A stretch of 64,000 nucleotides of DNA from Streptomyces sp. NBC_01750 (GTDB lineage: Bacteria > Actinomycetota > Actinomycetes > Streptomycetales > Streptomycetaceae), in contig NZ_CP109137.1 of the NCBI RefSeq assembly GCF_035918095.1, positions 2,978,001-3,042,000 of the forward strand, written 5' to 3'. Position 1 is the stretch's first letter. Each line of letters opens with the position of its first letter. Below, piece by piece: positions 56,287 to 64,000 of the stretch. Position numbers and translations under genes: made by a program. The notes below the pieces were generated by a model. The model was not told where the DNA came from. It saw only the letters and a list, made by a program, of their open reading frames with translations, and made no database searches.

Positions 56287-57993
56287 TCATTGGAGCTTGA
56301 AGTCCTTGCCGAGGACGACCGAGACATCGGCGTTGGTGACGGTTTTGCCCTTCTGGACCGCGCTCACCGGCAGACCCAGGGTCTTGGCGACCTCGACCGC
56401 CTTTGCCTTCTGCGCCGCGTCTCCGTAGGTGACCTGCGACGACGTGACGGTGTCGGCGGCCTTGCCGCCGTCGAGGACGGCGTAGCCGCCGTTGACCAGG
56501 GCGATCCGGGCGAATTCGGTGGCCGCCGTGGTCCCGGTGGCGTTCTTGACGCCCACGCGGATGGCCGCGCCCTTCTCCGGTGCGGTGACCGTGCCGCCCA
56601 GGACGTCCTTGACGACACTGTTGGCGGTCTGTTCGGTGAGCGTGCCGTCCTGCTGGACCGGAAGCACTGCTGTTTTGTAGTCGCCGCCCTTTGCGTGCTC
56701 GGCGAGCTTCGCCAGCGAGGCGCCCAGGTCGCTCTCGCGCAGTGACGGGTCGAGGATCTGCGCCAGCGTCTCGACGGTGACGGTCGCCGCCTTCGGGTCG
56801 TCGGGGAACTTCCGCAGGACACCCTGCATGACCTGGCCGAAGCGCTGCAGCTGCTTCGCCTCGGCCTCGCCGGGCCCGAGGTAGGTGGCGTACGCGACGG
56901 CCATCCGCCCGTTCAGGGTCTGGTTCTCGCCCTTCTTCACCAGCGGCGCCTCGCCCTTCTTCGCGCCGGGCACCTCGGTGTCCGTGGTCAGGTCGATGGT
57001 GCCGACCAGCTCGACCAGATTCTCCAGGAACGGGGTGTCGAGCCGCCAGGTGCCGGTGATCTTGGCGCCGAGGAGGGTGCCGACCGCCTCACGGGTACCC
57101 GTCGAGCCGTCGTCCTCGACGGACTTGCCGAGCGTGGTGGCGGTGCCGTCGTCGTTGGCGACGGCGAGCGAGTTGGGAAGCAGGACGGTGGTGCCCTGCT
57201 TGGTGGTGGCGTTGTCGACGAGGAGGGCGGTGGAGGTGCCCTTCTTCTTGGTGTTGTGCAGATGCACCACGATCACGTCCCGCTTCTGCGGTCCGGTCGC
57301 CGTGCTGCTCTTCTTGTCCGCGTCCGACAGGCCGGGCAACTTGCCCGCGTACCAGAGGTAGCCAACGCCGCCCACCACGACCAGCGCCAGCGCGACGACG
57401 AGCGCGACAACGCGGTTGCGGCCGCGGCGCTTGGCCTCCTCGCGCCGCTCGGAGCGGCTCTCGGTGAACTTCAGCCAGTCGATGACGTCTTCGGAGTCCT
57501 CGTCGGGCTCCTCGATGAAGGAGAACTGCTCGGTCCGGTAGTCGCGGTCGGCGGCGGGGCGGCGCTGCTCCGGCACGGCGGCCGGTTCGGGCGCCTGCGG
57601 CTGCGTCCGCGGCTCGGCCGGACCCTGCTGCTGCGGGATGTTCCACTGCTGGGTGGTGTCGACCGCCGCGGGCTGCGTGCCCGTGTCATAGCCATACCCG
57701 TCGTAGCCGTATCCCTGGTCCTGGCCCTGCCCGGGGGACTGCGGCTGCTGGTAGTACGAGTCGTACTGCCGGGACTGCCCGGCCTGCGGTTGCTGCTGCG
57801 CGTACGGGTCGTAGCCGTACCCCTGCCCCTGGCCCTGCTCGGGAGCCTGCGGTTGCTGAGGGTGCTGGGGCTGCTGCTGCGCGTAGGGGTCGTACTGCTG
57901 GGGCTGCTGATACACCGGCTGTCCGTACTCGTCGTAGCCGATGATCTGCGGCTGCTGGTAGTACGGGTCGTACGGATTCTGCTGGTCGTTCAC
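56287..57993 (-). CDS. LCP/LytR_C-domain membrane protein with Gln/Tyr-rich cytoplasmic tail
   Basis: This encodes 568 residues from GTG 57993, five bases after GAGAGGGG. Residues 1-~135 are low complexity, with repeats such as YDPYAQQQPQ and YYQQPQ. A charged segment precedes one membrane helix (~195-215). The extracellular part first resembles an LCP domain (DVIVVHLHN, VLLPNSLAV, LNGRMAVAYATYLG) that lacks the usual Arg/Asp catalytic set, then a LytR_C domain (IRVGVKNATGTTAATEFARIAL). LCP enzymes attach glycopolymers to peptidoglycan; this one may be inactive or regulatory. It lies 19 bases from nadD. Confidence 0.83.
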   Translation of the reverse strand: MNDQQNPYDPYYQQPQIIGYDEYGQPVYQQPQQYDPYAQQQPQHPQQPQAPEQGQGQGYGYDPYAQQQPQAGQSRQYDSYYQQPQSPGQGQDQGYGYDGYGYDTGTQPAAVDTTQQWNIPQQQGPAEPRTQPQAPEPAAVPEQRRPAADRDYRTEQFSFIEEPDEDSEDVIDWLKFTESRSERREEAKRRGRNRVVALVVALALVVVGGVGYLWYAGKLPGLSDADKKSSTATGPQKRDVIVVHLHNTKKKGTSTALLVDNATTKQGTTVLLPNSLAVANDDGTATTLGKSVEDDGSTGTREAVGTLLGAKITGTWRLDTPFLENLVELVGTIDLTTDTEVPGAKKGEAPLVKKGENQTLNGRMAVAYATYLGPGEAEAKQLQRFGQVMQGVLRKFPDDPKAATVTVETLAQILDPSLRESDLGASLAKLAEHAKGGDYKTAVLPVQQDGTLTEQTANSVVKDVLGGTVTAPEKGAAIRVGVKNATGTTAATEFARIALVNGGYAVLDGGKAADTVTSSQVTYGDAAQKAKAVEVAKTLGLPVSAVQKGKTVTNADVSVVLGKDFKLQ

Positions 57994-58012
57994 CGGTGCC
58001 CCTCTCCGTGGC

Positions 58013-58636
58013 TCACTCGCCGCGGTACAACTGGCGCTTGTCGATGTAGCGCACCACACCGTCCGGCACCAGGTACCAGACCGGGTCCCCGTTGGCGACC
58101 CTAGCCCGGCAGTCGGTCGACGAGATGGCCAGCGCCGGAACCTCCACCAGAGAGACACCGCCCTCGGGCAGCCCGTCGTCCGTCAGGTCGTGACCCGGAC
58201 GGGTCACACCGATGAAATGGGCGAGTGAGAACAGTTCTTCCGCGTCCCGCCAGCCGAGGATCTGCGAGAGCGCGTCGGCTCCCGTGATGAAGAAAAGATC
58301 CGCGTTGCTGTTGAGGGCGCGCAAGTCCCGCAGCGTATCGTTCGTGTAAGTCGGCCCGCCGCGGTCGATGTCGATGCGGCTCACCGAGAACTGCGGGTTG
58401 GACGCCGTGGCGATGACCGTCATCAGATAGCGGTCCTCGGCCGGGGACACCGCCTTGTGGCTCTTCTGCCACGGCTGCCCGGTCGGTACGAACACCACCT
58501 CGTCGAGGTGGAACAGGGCGGCCACCTCACTGGCGGCCACCAGGTGTCCATGGTGGATCGGGTCGAACGTCCCGCCCATCACGCCGATTCGGCGCTTCCC
58601 GGAACCGGAACCGGTAGGCACTTCCTGCTCTCCCAT
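58013..58636 (-). CDS. nadD: Nicotinate-nucleotide adenylyltransferase
   Basis: This encodes 207 residues from ATG 58636 ([19 protein letters not shown]). The nucleotidyltransferase motif is [12 protein letters not shown]. Later blocks include [24 protein letters not shown] and the C-terminal [10 protein letters not shown] (ISSTxxR motif). It makes deamido-NAD from nicotinate mononucleotide. It begins the nadD-LytR_C-rsfS-phosphatase operon. The long frame to 59233 is spurious. Confidence 0.95.
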   Translation of the reverse strand: MGEQEVPTGSGSGKRRIGVMGGTFDPIHHGHLVAASEVAALFHLDEVVFVPTGQPWQKSHKAVSPAEDRYLMTVIATASNPQFSVSRIDIDRGGPTYTNDTLRDLRALNSNADLFFITGADALSQILGWRDAEELFSLAHFIGVTRPGHDLTDDGLPEGGVSLVEVPALAISSTDCRARVANGDPVWYLVPDGVVRYIDKRQLYRGE

Positions 58637-58674
58637 GCGTGCAGAGCCTACTGGCACGACGGCCCGGCCCCGAC

Positions 58675-58836
58675 TCAGCGGTCGCGGTTGAAGCGCGTGG
58701 TGATCCACAGCAGCAGGAGCAGCGCGAAGAGCGCGCCGCCACCGGTGAGGTAGGGGCTGAGGCTTGGGTGGTTGCCACCGTGCTCGGCGCCCTCGGCAAG
58801 AGTGACCAGGTTGGCGGCGGTGCTGGTGAGGCTCAT
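58675..58836 (-). CDS. 53-aa single-pass membrane protein
   Basis: ATG 58836 reads [20 protein letters not shown], then a membrane helix ([11 protein letters not shown]) and a basic tail ending NRDR. The TGA at 58675 lies 38 bases before nadD. It is too short for ordinary ORF cut-offs. The strict N-out/C-basic pattern and fit in the gene row support it. The function is unknown. Confidence 0.7.
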   Translation of the reverse strand: MSLTSTAANLVTLAEGAEHGGNHPSLSPYLTGGGALFALLLLLWITTRFNRDR

Positions 58837-58944
58837 CGTCAGCGGAACCTATCGATCGGGAGTCCGGGAGCCGGAGCTCGGGAATCGGAGCGGAGAGACT
58901 TCGCGCACATCGTATGCGGGCTGCCCGGGCACGCTCACGCCGAC

Positions 58945-59109
58945 TCAGTCGTTGTGGTTTTCGTCGCTGCCGTTTCCTCGGTAGCCGCGCAGCAGGAACC
59001 AGGCGAGCAGAGCCGCTCCGGCGATCGAGGCGATCAGCAGGATGCGCAGTGTGCTGCCCAGTCCCTGCTGCTCGGTTACGGCGGCGAGCAGTGCGGCGGT
59101 CTCCGGCAT
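58945..59109 (-). CDS. 54-aa single-pass membrane protein
   Basis: ATG 59109 reads [20 protein letters not shown], then a helix ([18 protein letters not shown]), a basic RGYRG stop-transfer, and an acidic/Asn-rich end NGSDENHND. It is separated from the next small gene by 108 bases. It resembles that gene in size and topology, but not in sequence. It is divergent from the M48 protease gene, 111 bases away. Confidence 0.7.
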   Translation of the reverse strand: MPETAALLAAVTEQQGLGSTLRILLIASIAGAALLAWFLLRGYRGNGSDENHND

Positions 59110-59219
59110 GTCGGGTGTACTCCTCAGTTATCCACAGCCCCCGCCACACCGTAGCCCCAGCACCTACGCTGGGGGCCGTCAGGGGGACGAGCAGGGACTC
59201 GCGCAAACAGGGGGCATTG

Positions 59220-60353
59220 ATGGCCGAAAGCAATCACGAGAGTGTTCCGAGCAGGCAGCGCAAGCGCTTCCCGGGCATCTCCTCACGGGCGTACGAACAT
59301 CCAGCGGACCGCTCGGCGTTGGTCGCCCTGCGCAAGCTCAGCGGCTTCGACACCGTCTTCAAGGCGCTCAGCGGACTGCTGCCCGAGCGCAGCCTGCGGC
59401 TGCTCTTCCTCTCCGACTCTGTGCGAGTGAGCGACGCGCAGTTCATGCACCTCAACAGCATGCTGCGGGACGCCTGTTACATCCTGGATCTGGAGAAGGT
59501 CCCGGCGATGTACGTCACGCAGGACCCGCGGCCCAATGCCATGTGCATCGGCCTGGACGAGCCGATCATCGTGGTCACCACCGGCCTGGTGGAGCTCCTC
59601 GACGAGGAGGAGATGCGGGCGGTCGTCGGACACGAGGTGGGCCACGCCCTCTCCGGCCACTCCGTCTACCGCACGATCCTGCTGTTCCTCACCGGTCTGG
59701 CGCTGAAGATCGCCTGGATCCCGCTCGGCAACGTCGCGATCATGGCGATCGTCACCGCGCTGCGCGAGTGGTTCCGCAAGTCGGAGCTCTCGGCGGACCG
59801 CGCCGGGCTGCTGGTCGGCCAGGACCTGCAGGCGTCGATGCGCGGCCTGATGAAGATCGCCGGGGGCAATCATCTGCACGAGATGAATGTCGACGCGTTC
59901 CTGCAGCAGGCCGAGGAGTACGAGGCGGGCGGCGATCTGCGCGACTCCGTGCTGAAGATTCTGAATCTGCTCCCCCGCTCGCACCCGTTCACCACGGTGC
60001 GCGCCGCCGAGCTGAAGAAGTGGGCCGCGAGCCGCGACTACCAGCGGATCATGGACGGTCACTACCCGCGGCGCACGGAGGACGGTGACACCTCGGTGTC
60101 GGACTCCTTCCGCCAGTCCGCCTCGCACTACGCCGACACGGTCCGCACCAGCAAGGATCCCCTGATAAAGCTGGTCGGTGACATAGCCGGCGGCGCGGGC
60201 GACCTGGGCGGCAAGCTACGGGACAAGTTCACGGGCGGAGGCAGCAGCGCCAGTGGTGGGAGCTCCGGCGGGAGCGACGGCGGCAAGGACAGCGGTCCTG
60301 CGAACGACGGCGACAGCGGTGAGAGCGGCCAGAGCGGTCAGGGCAAGGGCTGA
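59220..60353 (+). CDS. M48-family zinc metalloprotease
   Basis: This encodes 377 residues from ATG 59220, six bases after AGGGGG. The zinc motif is H-E-V-G-H in [17 protein letters not shown] near residue 140. Two membrane helices follow ([17 protein letters not shown] and [11 protein letters not shown] region), and the third ligand is probably Glu in [12 protein letters not shown]. The C-terminal ~60 residues are Gly/Ser-rich and disordered. It is HtpX-like and may process membrane proteins. Its 3' end overlaps the convergent gene by 16 bases. Confidence 0.9.
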   Translation: MAESNHESVPSRQRKRFPGISSRAYEHPADRSALVALRKLSGFDTVFKALSGLLPERSLRLLFLSDSVRVSDAQFMHLNSMLRDACYILDLEKVPAMYVTQDPRPNAMCIGLDEPIIVVTTGLVELLDEEEMRAVVGHEVGHALSGHSVYRTILLFLTGLALKIAWIPLGNVAIMAIVTALREWFRKSELSADRAGLLVGQDLQASMRGLMKIAGGNHLHEMNVDAFLQQAEEYEAGGDLRDSVLKILNLLPRSHPFTTVRAAELKKWAASRDYQRIMDGHYPRRTEDGDTSVSDSFRQSASHYADTVRTSKDPLIKLVGDIAGGAGDLGGKLRDKFTGGGSSASGGSSGGSDGGKDSGPANDGDSGESGQSGQGKG

Positions 60354-61414
60354 GCCCGGGGCGCCAGCGCCCCGCAGAGCGCCGCGGTGGCCTGGCCCGT
60401 CGCATACGGATCGGTGCCCGCCGGACCGTCCGCACTCGCCCGCTGGCCGGCGAGCAGCGGGCGCAGGGTGCCGGACGCGTCGGCGGAGCAGGCCTGCGGT
60501 CCGGCCTGGACATAGCTGACCAGCAGCTCGACCCGGTGCTGGCGCAGGTCCTCGCGGTCGAAGCGGAAGTGCAGTTCACGGCGGACGGTGAACAACGAGG
60601 CCTCGTTCGCCCGTGGGCCGCTCACACCGACCGGCCGCAGGGCATAGGCGAAGGTGTGGTCCGACGTCACCTCCAGGGCGTCGGGCCCCGCCTCGGCGAC
60701 GGTCAGCGTGCCCTGCACGCGCACATGGGGGTCGGCCAGCGCGACCTTCGCGGGGTCGTAGCGCACCAGCCAGCCGGTGGCGGCATGGCGGCCGTCGCCG
60801 GCCGGGGAGGAGATGCTCTGGTCGAACTGCTCCAGCTGGGCCGGGTCGAGCAGCAGCCGCACGGGCCGCACTGCACCGCCGGTAAGCACATCGGGGTCGA
60901 GCGAGGACTCGACGAGGTAGTCCTTGGCCGTGGTCAGCGCGGTCAGTACCTGGTCCTCCGAGAAGTTCTTGGTGCGCCGGGCGCCGGGAAGTGTGATGCC
61001 CGACGCGCCGACGCGGAACTGCGCGGCGGGGCTGTGCGCATAGAGATCGGCGGGGGTGTCGCCCGGGACCGGGCCCTGCGGCGAGAGCGGGATCATCGTG
61101 ATGCGCAGCGGTGCCGCGTCTTTGGCCTGCGGAACCTCGTAGGGGTGGCGGACGCCGAGGTAGATCGCGGTTCCGAAGGCCATCGCGACCAGCAGGATGA
61201 GCATCAGGACCTGCCTCGCGCCGCGTCTGCGGCCCCAGGCGGGGAGGCTGCGCACGGCCCGCGCGTGCTCGCCCATCCGCTCCTGCGCGGAGAATTCCTG
61301 CAGCCGGGCAGCCCGGACGAACGATTCGTCGAAGACGACGGATCGGTACTCGTCCTCACCACCGCCGGGGAGTCCCTCGGGTGTCCCCTCAGGCGGGTCT
61401 CCGCGCCCAGCCAT
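60338..61414 (-). CDS. Membrane-anchored protein, unknown function (family member 1)
   Basis: This encodes 358 residues. A cytoplasmic N-terminus (with SVVFDESFVRAARLQEFSAQ) precedes one membrane helix at ~70-90 (VLMLILLVAMAFGTAIYLGV). A ~260-residue extracellular domain follows, with RLLLDPAQLEQFDQ, ATGWLVRYDPAKVALADPHV and two cysteines near the end. It shares the N-terminal VVFDExFVRAA motif with the next upstream gene. The domain is common to Streptomyces genomes at this locus as far as I know, but has no assigned role. Confidence 0.82.
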   Translation of the reverse strand: MAGRGDPPEGTPEGLPGGGEDEYRSVVFDESFVRAARLQEFSAQERMGEHARAVRSLPAWGRRRGARQVLMLILLVAMAFGTAIYLGVRHPYEVPQAKDAAPLRITMIPLSPQGPVPGDTPADLYAHSPAAQFRVGASGITLPGARRTKNFSEDQVLTALTTAKDYLVESSLDPDVLTGGAVRPVRLLLDPAQLEQFDQSISSPAGDGRHAATGWLVRYDPAKVALADPHVRVQGTLTVAEAGPDALEVTSDHTFAYALRPVGVSGPRANEASLFTVRRELHFRFDREDLRQHRVELLVSYVQAGPQACSADASGTLRPLLAGQRASADGPAGTDPYATGQATAALCGALAPRAQPLP

Positions 61415-61503
61415 ACTTTCAGGGTAGGTCTGGCAGGGCCACGATAAACGCGCTGGTGCGCGACAAACTCTGACGAGTTCCCACGCAGTCGTTCAGTGGC
61501 TGT

Positions 61504-62112
61504 TCAGGGGGTGCGTGGAACGGCGGAAACCGGCGGCCCCGTGTACTCCGCGGAGGCGGAAGGTCCTGTGACCCGGCCGGTGGCGGAGCCGCTCGAGGGT
61601 GTGGAGTCGACGCCGGTCGTGGCGGGCGCCGGCACCCGGTCCTGGCGATTGCCGGCGGCCCCTCGGTACACCGCGGTGAAGGCGAGGGCGACCATCCCGA
61701 TACCCATCAGCAAGGCCAGGATCCAGGCCACCGGGCGGTGCCAGCGGGCGCTGCCGCGGTAGGGGCGCAGGGCGCCACCGTGCCGTCCGTAGGGCCCGTG
61801 CTCGCCGTCGGCGGCCTCGTCATCGTCGTCGTACGCGCGTTCGCGGCCGTATTCGCCGCCTGGGCCGTAGCCGTCGTCGTAGAACTCGTCGTCGGCCGCT
61901 CCACCGCCGTATCCGCCACGTGCGGCCTCGGCCTCGGCACGCGCCTGCGCGGCGGCCAGGAGTCGCTCGACGGCGGTCGGTTCATGGATCTCGGCGGCCC
62001 GTACGAAGTCCTCGTCGAACACCACGGTGGCGAAGTCCTCGTCCGCGCCCCCGCGGTCGTCGTCGGGCTCCCAGCCGTCCGGGAACGGCTTGCCCCCCAC
62101 GTCGTCCGGCAC
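61504..62112 (-). CDS. Membrane-anchored protein, unknown function (family member 2)
   Basis: This encodes 202 residues from GTG 62112 (VPDDVGGKPFPDGWEPDDDR), without a clear ribosome-binding site. An acidic cytoplasmic part holds ATVVFDEDFVRAAEIHEPTA and a Gly/Tyr/Asp-rich stretch. One membrane helix (VAWILALLMGIGMVALAFTA) is followed by a short Thr/Ser/Pro-rich outside tail. The N-terminal motif matches the neighbour at 60338, but the extracellular domain is absent. The two are 89 bases apart and could be co-transcribed. Confidence 0.75.
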   Translation of the reverse strand: MPDDVGGKPFPDGWEPDDDRGGADEDFATVVFDEDFVRAAEIHEPTAVERLLAAAQARAEAEAARGGYGGGAADDEFYDDGYGPGGEYGRERAYDDDDEAADGEHGPYGRHGGALRPYRGSARWHRPVAWILALLMGIGMVALAFTAVYRGAAGNRQDRVPAPATTGVDSTPSSGSATGRVTGPSASAEYTGPPVSAVPRTP

Positions 62113-62283
62113 GTATTCAGAGTAGACCTGGCCGGTCAGTTTCGGCAGACAGAGTCCGAAGTCTGCCTGCCCTGGTGACCTCCAGCTGCCTGAAACCCTG
62201 CGTGCTGCGGGGTACCGGCTCGCCGGAGGCAACCCACCACCCACCGTGGGAGCCGCCGCGCCCCCAGGCCCACGTCCAGCACC

Positions 62284-62381
62284 CGGCTACCGGCCACCGG
62301 CCACCGGCTACCGGCTACCGGCTACCGGCTACCGGCTACCGGCTACCGGCTACCGGCTACCGGCTACCGGCTACCGGCTAC
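62284..62381. repeat. Fourteen-copy 7-bp tandem repeat abutting the proA stop codon
   Basis: Fourteen consecutive heptamers run from 62284 to 62381: twelve CGGCTAC and two CGGCCAC (second and third). On the minus strand the unit is GTAGCCG. The proA stop TAG (62378-62380) is supplied by the last unit. Beyond 62381 the sequence leaves the repeat. Confidence 0.95.
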
Positions 62382-63670
62382 CGAGTGTGACCGTCTCCTG
62401 TCACGATGTACTTCGTGGAGGTCAGCTCCGGCAGGCCCATGGGCCCGCGCGCGTGCAGCTTCTGCGTGGAGATTCCAATCTCGGCGCCGAATCCGAACTG
62501 GCCCCCGTCCGTGAAGCGCGTGGACGCGTTCACCGCGACCGTCGTGGAATCCACCAATTGGGTGAAACGGCGGGCGGCGGCCTGCGACGTGGTCACGATC
62601 GCCTCGGTGTGCCCGGAGGACCAGAGCCGGATGTGGGCGACTGCCGCGTCCAGCGAGTCCACGACGGCGGCGGCGATGTCGTACGAGAGGTACTCCGTCT
62701 CCCAGTCCTCGGCCGTCGCCGCCACGACCGTGGCCTTGGTGGCGTCGGAGTACTCCAGCACGCGCTCGTCGCCGTGCACGGTCACCCCGGCCTCGGCGAG
62801 CGCGTCCAGGGCGCGCGGCAGGAAGTCGGCGGCGATGTCCTGGTGGACCAGGAGCGTCTCGGCCGAGTTGCAGACGCTCGGCCGGCTCGCCTTGGAGTTG
62901 ATCAGGATGTCGACGGCCATGTCGAGGTCGGTTTCGGCGTCCACGTACACATGGCAGTTGCCGGTGCCGGTCTCGATGACCGGGACGATCGACTCCTCGA
63001 CGACCGTCCGGATCAGTGCGGCTCCGCCGCGCGGGATCAGTACGTCGACCAGACCGCGGGCGCGCATCAACTCCCGTACGGATTCCCGGCTTTCACCGGG
63101 CACGAGCTGTACGGCGTCGGCCGGCAGACCGGAGCCGCCGACGGCGTCCCGCAAGACCTTCACCAGGGCGGTGTTGGAGGAGTACGCGGAGGAGGAGCCG
63201 CGCAGCAGGACCGCGTTGCCGGACTTCAAACAGAGCGCGGCGGCGTCCACGGTGACGTTCGGCCGGGCCTCGTAGATGATCCCGACGACGCCGAGAGGCA
63301 CGCGCACCTGGCGCAGATCGATGCCGTTGGGCAGGGTCGAGCCACGCACCACCTCGCCGACCGGGTCGGGCAGGGCGGCCACGTCCCGTACGTCGGCGGC
63401 GATGGCCCGTACCCGCTCCGGGGTCAGGGTGAGGCGGTCGATGATCGACTCGCTGGTGCCGGCCTCCCTGGCGCGCGCGATGTCCTCGGCGTTGGCCGCG
63501 ACGATCTCGCTGGTACGGACCTCGAGCGCGTCCGCGATCGCCAGCAGGGCGTCGTCCTTGGCCGACCGCGGCAGTGGCGCGATGTCGGCGGCAGCGCCAC
63601 GGGCCCGGTAGGCGGCCCGTGCGACCGGGGAGAGGTTGTCGTACGGCGAAAGCGGCGAGAACGTCGTCAT
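62378..63670 (-). CDS. proA: Gamma-glutamyl phosphate reductase
   Basis: This encodes 430 residues from ATG 63670 ([19 protein letters not shown]). The aldehyde-dehydrogenase fold has the NAD(P) region [19 protein letters not shown] and [14 protein letters not shown]. The catalytic Cys is in [13 protein letters not shown]. The C-terminal [20 protein letters not shown] is diagnostic. It catalyses the second step of proline synthesis. Its stop codon is provided by a heptamer repeat array. The start has no strong ribosome-binding site. Confidence 0.95.
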   Translation of the reverse strand: MTTFSPLSPYDNLSPVARAAYRARGAAADIAPLPRSAKDDALLAIADALEVRTSEIVAANAEDIARAREAGTSESIIDRLTLTPERVRAIAADVRDVAALPDPVGEVVRGSTLPNGIDLRQVRVPLGVVGIIYEARPNVTVDAAALCLKSGNAVLLRGSSSAYSSNTALVKVLRDAVGGSGLPADAVQLVPGESRESVRELMRARGLVDVLIPRGGAALIRTVVEESIVPVIETGTGNCHVYVDAETDLDMAVDILINSKASRPSVCNSAETLLVHQDIAADFLPRALDALAEAGVTVHGDERVLEYSDATKATVVAATAEDWETEYLSYDIAAAVVDSLDAAVAHIRLWSSGHTEAIVTTSQAAARRFTQLVDSTTVAVNASTRFTDGGQFGFGAEIGISTQKLHARGPMGLPELTSTKYIVTGDGHTR

Positions 63671-63734
63671 ACCCGCAGGGTAGTGCGCGCCCCGCGGGCG
63701 TCCCTCACGTATCCCGCCCTGCGAGACAGAAGCC

Positions 63735-64000
63735 TCAGAAGGGGTGCACGCCCACCGGGGCGGCGGGCGGCGGGCCGTAGCCCTCCGCGATGCGCTGGTG
63801 GTACGTCTGGCGGTCGATGACCTCCAGGCCCACGATCTCCCACGGCGGCAGCTGGGCGCTCGATCGGTGCTCGCCCCACAACCGCAGCGCCACCGCCGCG
63901 GCGTCGTGCAGGTCACGCGCCTCTTCCCAGTAGCGGATCTCCGCGTGGTCGTTGGCGTACCGGCTGGTCAGCAGGAAGGGATGGTCGTGCGCGAGCTGCT
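63735..64000 (-). CDS. Conserved hypothetical protein, C-terminal part (N-terminus off the window)
   Basis: An open frame from the right edge ends at TGA 63735. The visible 87 residues include [40 protein letters not shown] and the end AAPVGVHPF. The acidic helical segment is followed by a Pro/Gly tail. It sits upstream of proA on the same strand, 64 bases away. I do not recognise a domain. Confidence 0.7.
   Translation of the reverse strand, partial: QLAHDHPFLLTSRYANDHAEIRYWEEARDLHDAAAVALRLWGEHRSSAQLPPWEIVGLEVIDRQTYHQRIAEGYGPPPAAPVGVHPF

Noticed and set aside
62284..62381. CRISPR array
   Set aside because: The units are 7 bp without spacers, and no cas gene is present anywhere in the window.

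Overview
The window is a 64-kb piece of a high-GC actinobacterial chromosome, almost certainly Streptomyces. Third codon positions are nearly all G or C, GTG starts are common, genes overlap by NTGA, and the gene order is core actinobacterial: ybeZ/phoH-ybeY-CorC, hrcA-dnaJ with CIRCE, hemW-DUF3097, lepA/rpsT/holA, comEA-comEC, leuS, nadD-LytR_C-rsfS, proA. It looks like chromosomal core with small accessory cassettes. I see no prophage, integrase, transposase, CRISPR array or biosynthetic gene cluster.

Layout. 1-2.9 kb: a secreted protein running off the left edge, a small membrane protein, a cytidine deaminase-like protein without zinc ligands, and a lipoprotein. 3.0-5.4 kb: an XRE regulator divergent from an MFS exporter. 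5.5-8.7 kb: a tight RNA-maturation/envelope operon (PhoH-like ATPase, YbeY, CNNM/CorC, MmcQ). 8.9-12 kb: a PfkB sugar kinase and glucarate dehydratase, with the remnant of an IclR-type regulator facing the latter. 12-20.7 kb: adenine/adenosine deaminase, RNase Z, HIT protein, tricorn protease, a lipoprotein, RsmE and nitronate monooxygenase. 21-26 kb: dnaJ and hrcA behind a perfect CIRCE element, an MBL hydrolase, DUF3097 and HemW. 26-33 kb: a signalling island with an ATPase-SpoIIE phosphatase divergent from a 1408-aa soluble HAMP-array hybrid kinase and a stand-alone response regulator. 33-48 kb: long-chain acyl-CoA ligase, LepA, S20, DNA polymerase III delta, ComEC/ComEA, DegV, a coiled-coil membrane protein, and LeuRS with a leader peptide and attenuator.

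48.5-51.6 kb holds the most unusual pair. A NOX/ferric-reductase-like di-heme membrane protein is translationally coupled to a NuoF-like flavoprotein that carries its own C-terminal 3Fe-4S-type ferredoxin, which together look like a compact NADH-to-heme electron-transfer module. It is followed by two identical tRNA-Ala(GGC) genes. These flank a 3.2-kb cassette of two zinc-ribbon proteins and a second XRE/MFS pair. 55-64 kb: histidine phosphatase with a probable CTG start, RsfS, an LCP/LytR_C-like protein, NadD, two tiny membrane proteins that simple ORF finding misses, an M48 protease, two related membrane proteins, ProA, and the C-terminus of a further protein.

A recurring structural theme is tandem repetition at gene 3' ends. 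Four copies of a ~26-bp unit sit at the PfkB kinase stop, three 25-bp units at the comEC stop, and fourteen 7-bp units at the proA stop. In each array one unit contains or touches the stop codon. GC-rich palindromic intergenic elements also occur near 5.4 and 20.9 kb. All functional statements come from reading motifs and context; no database search was run.
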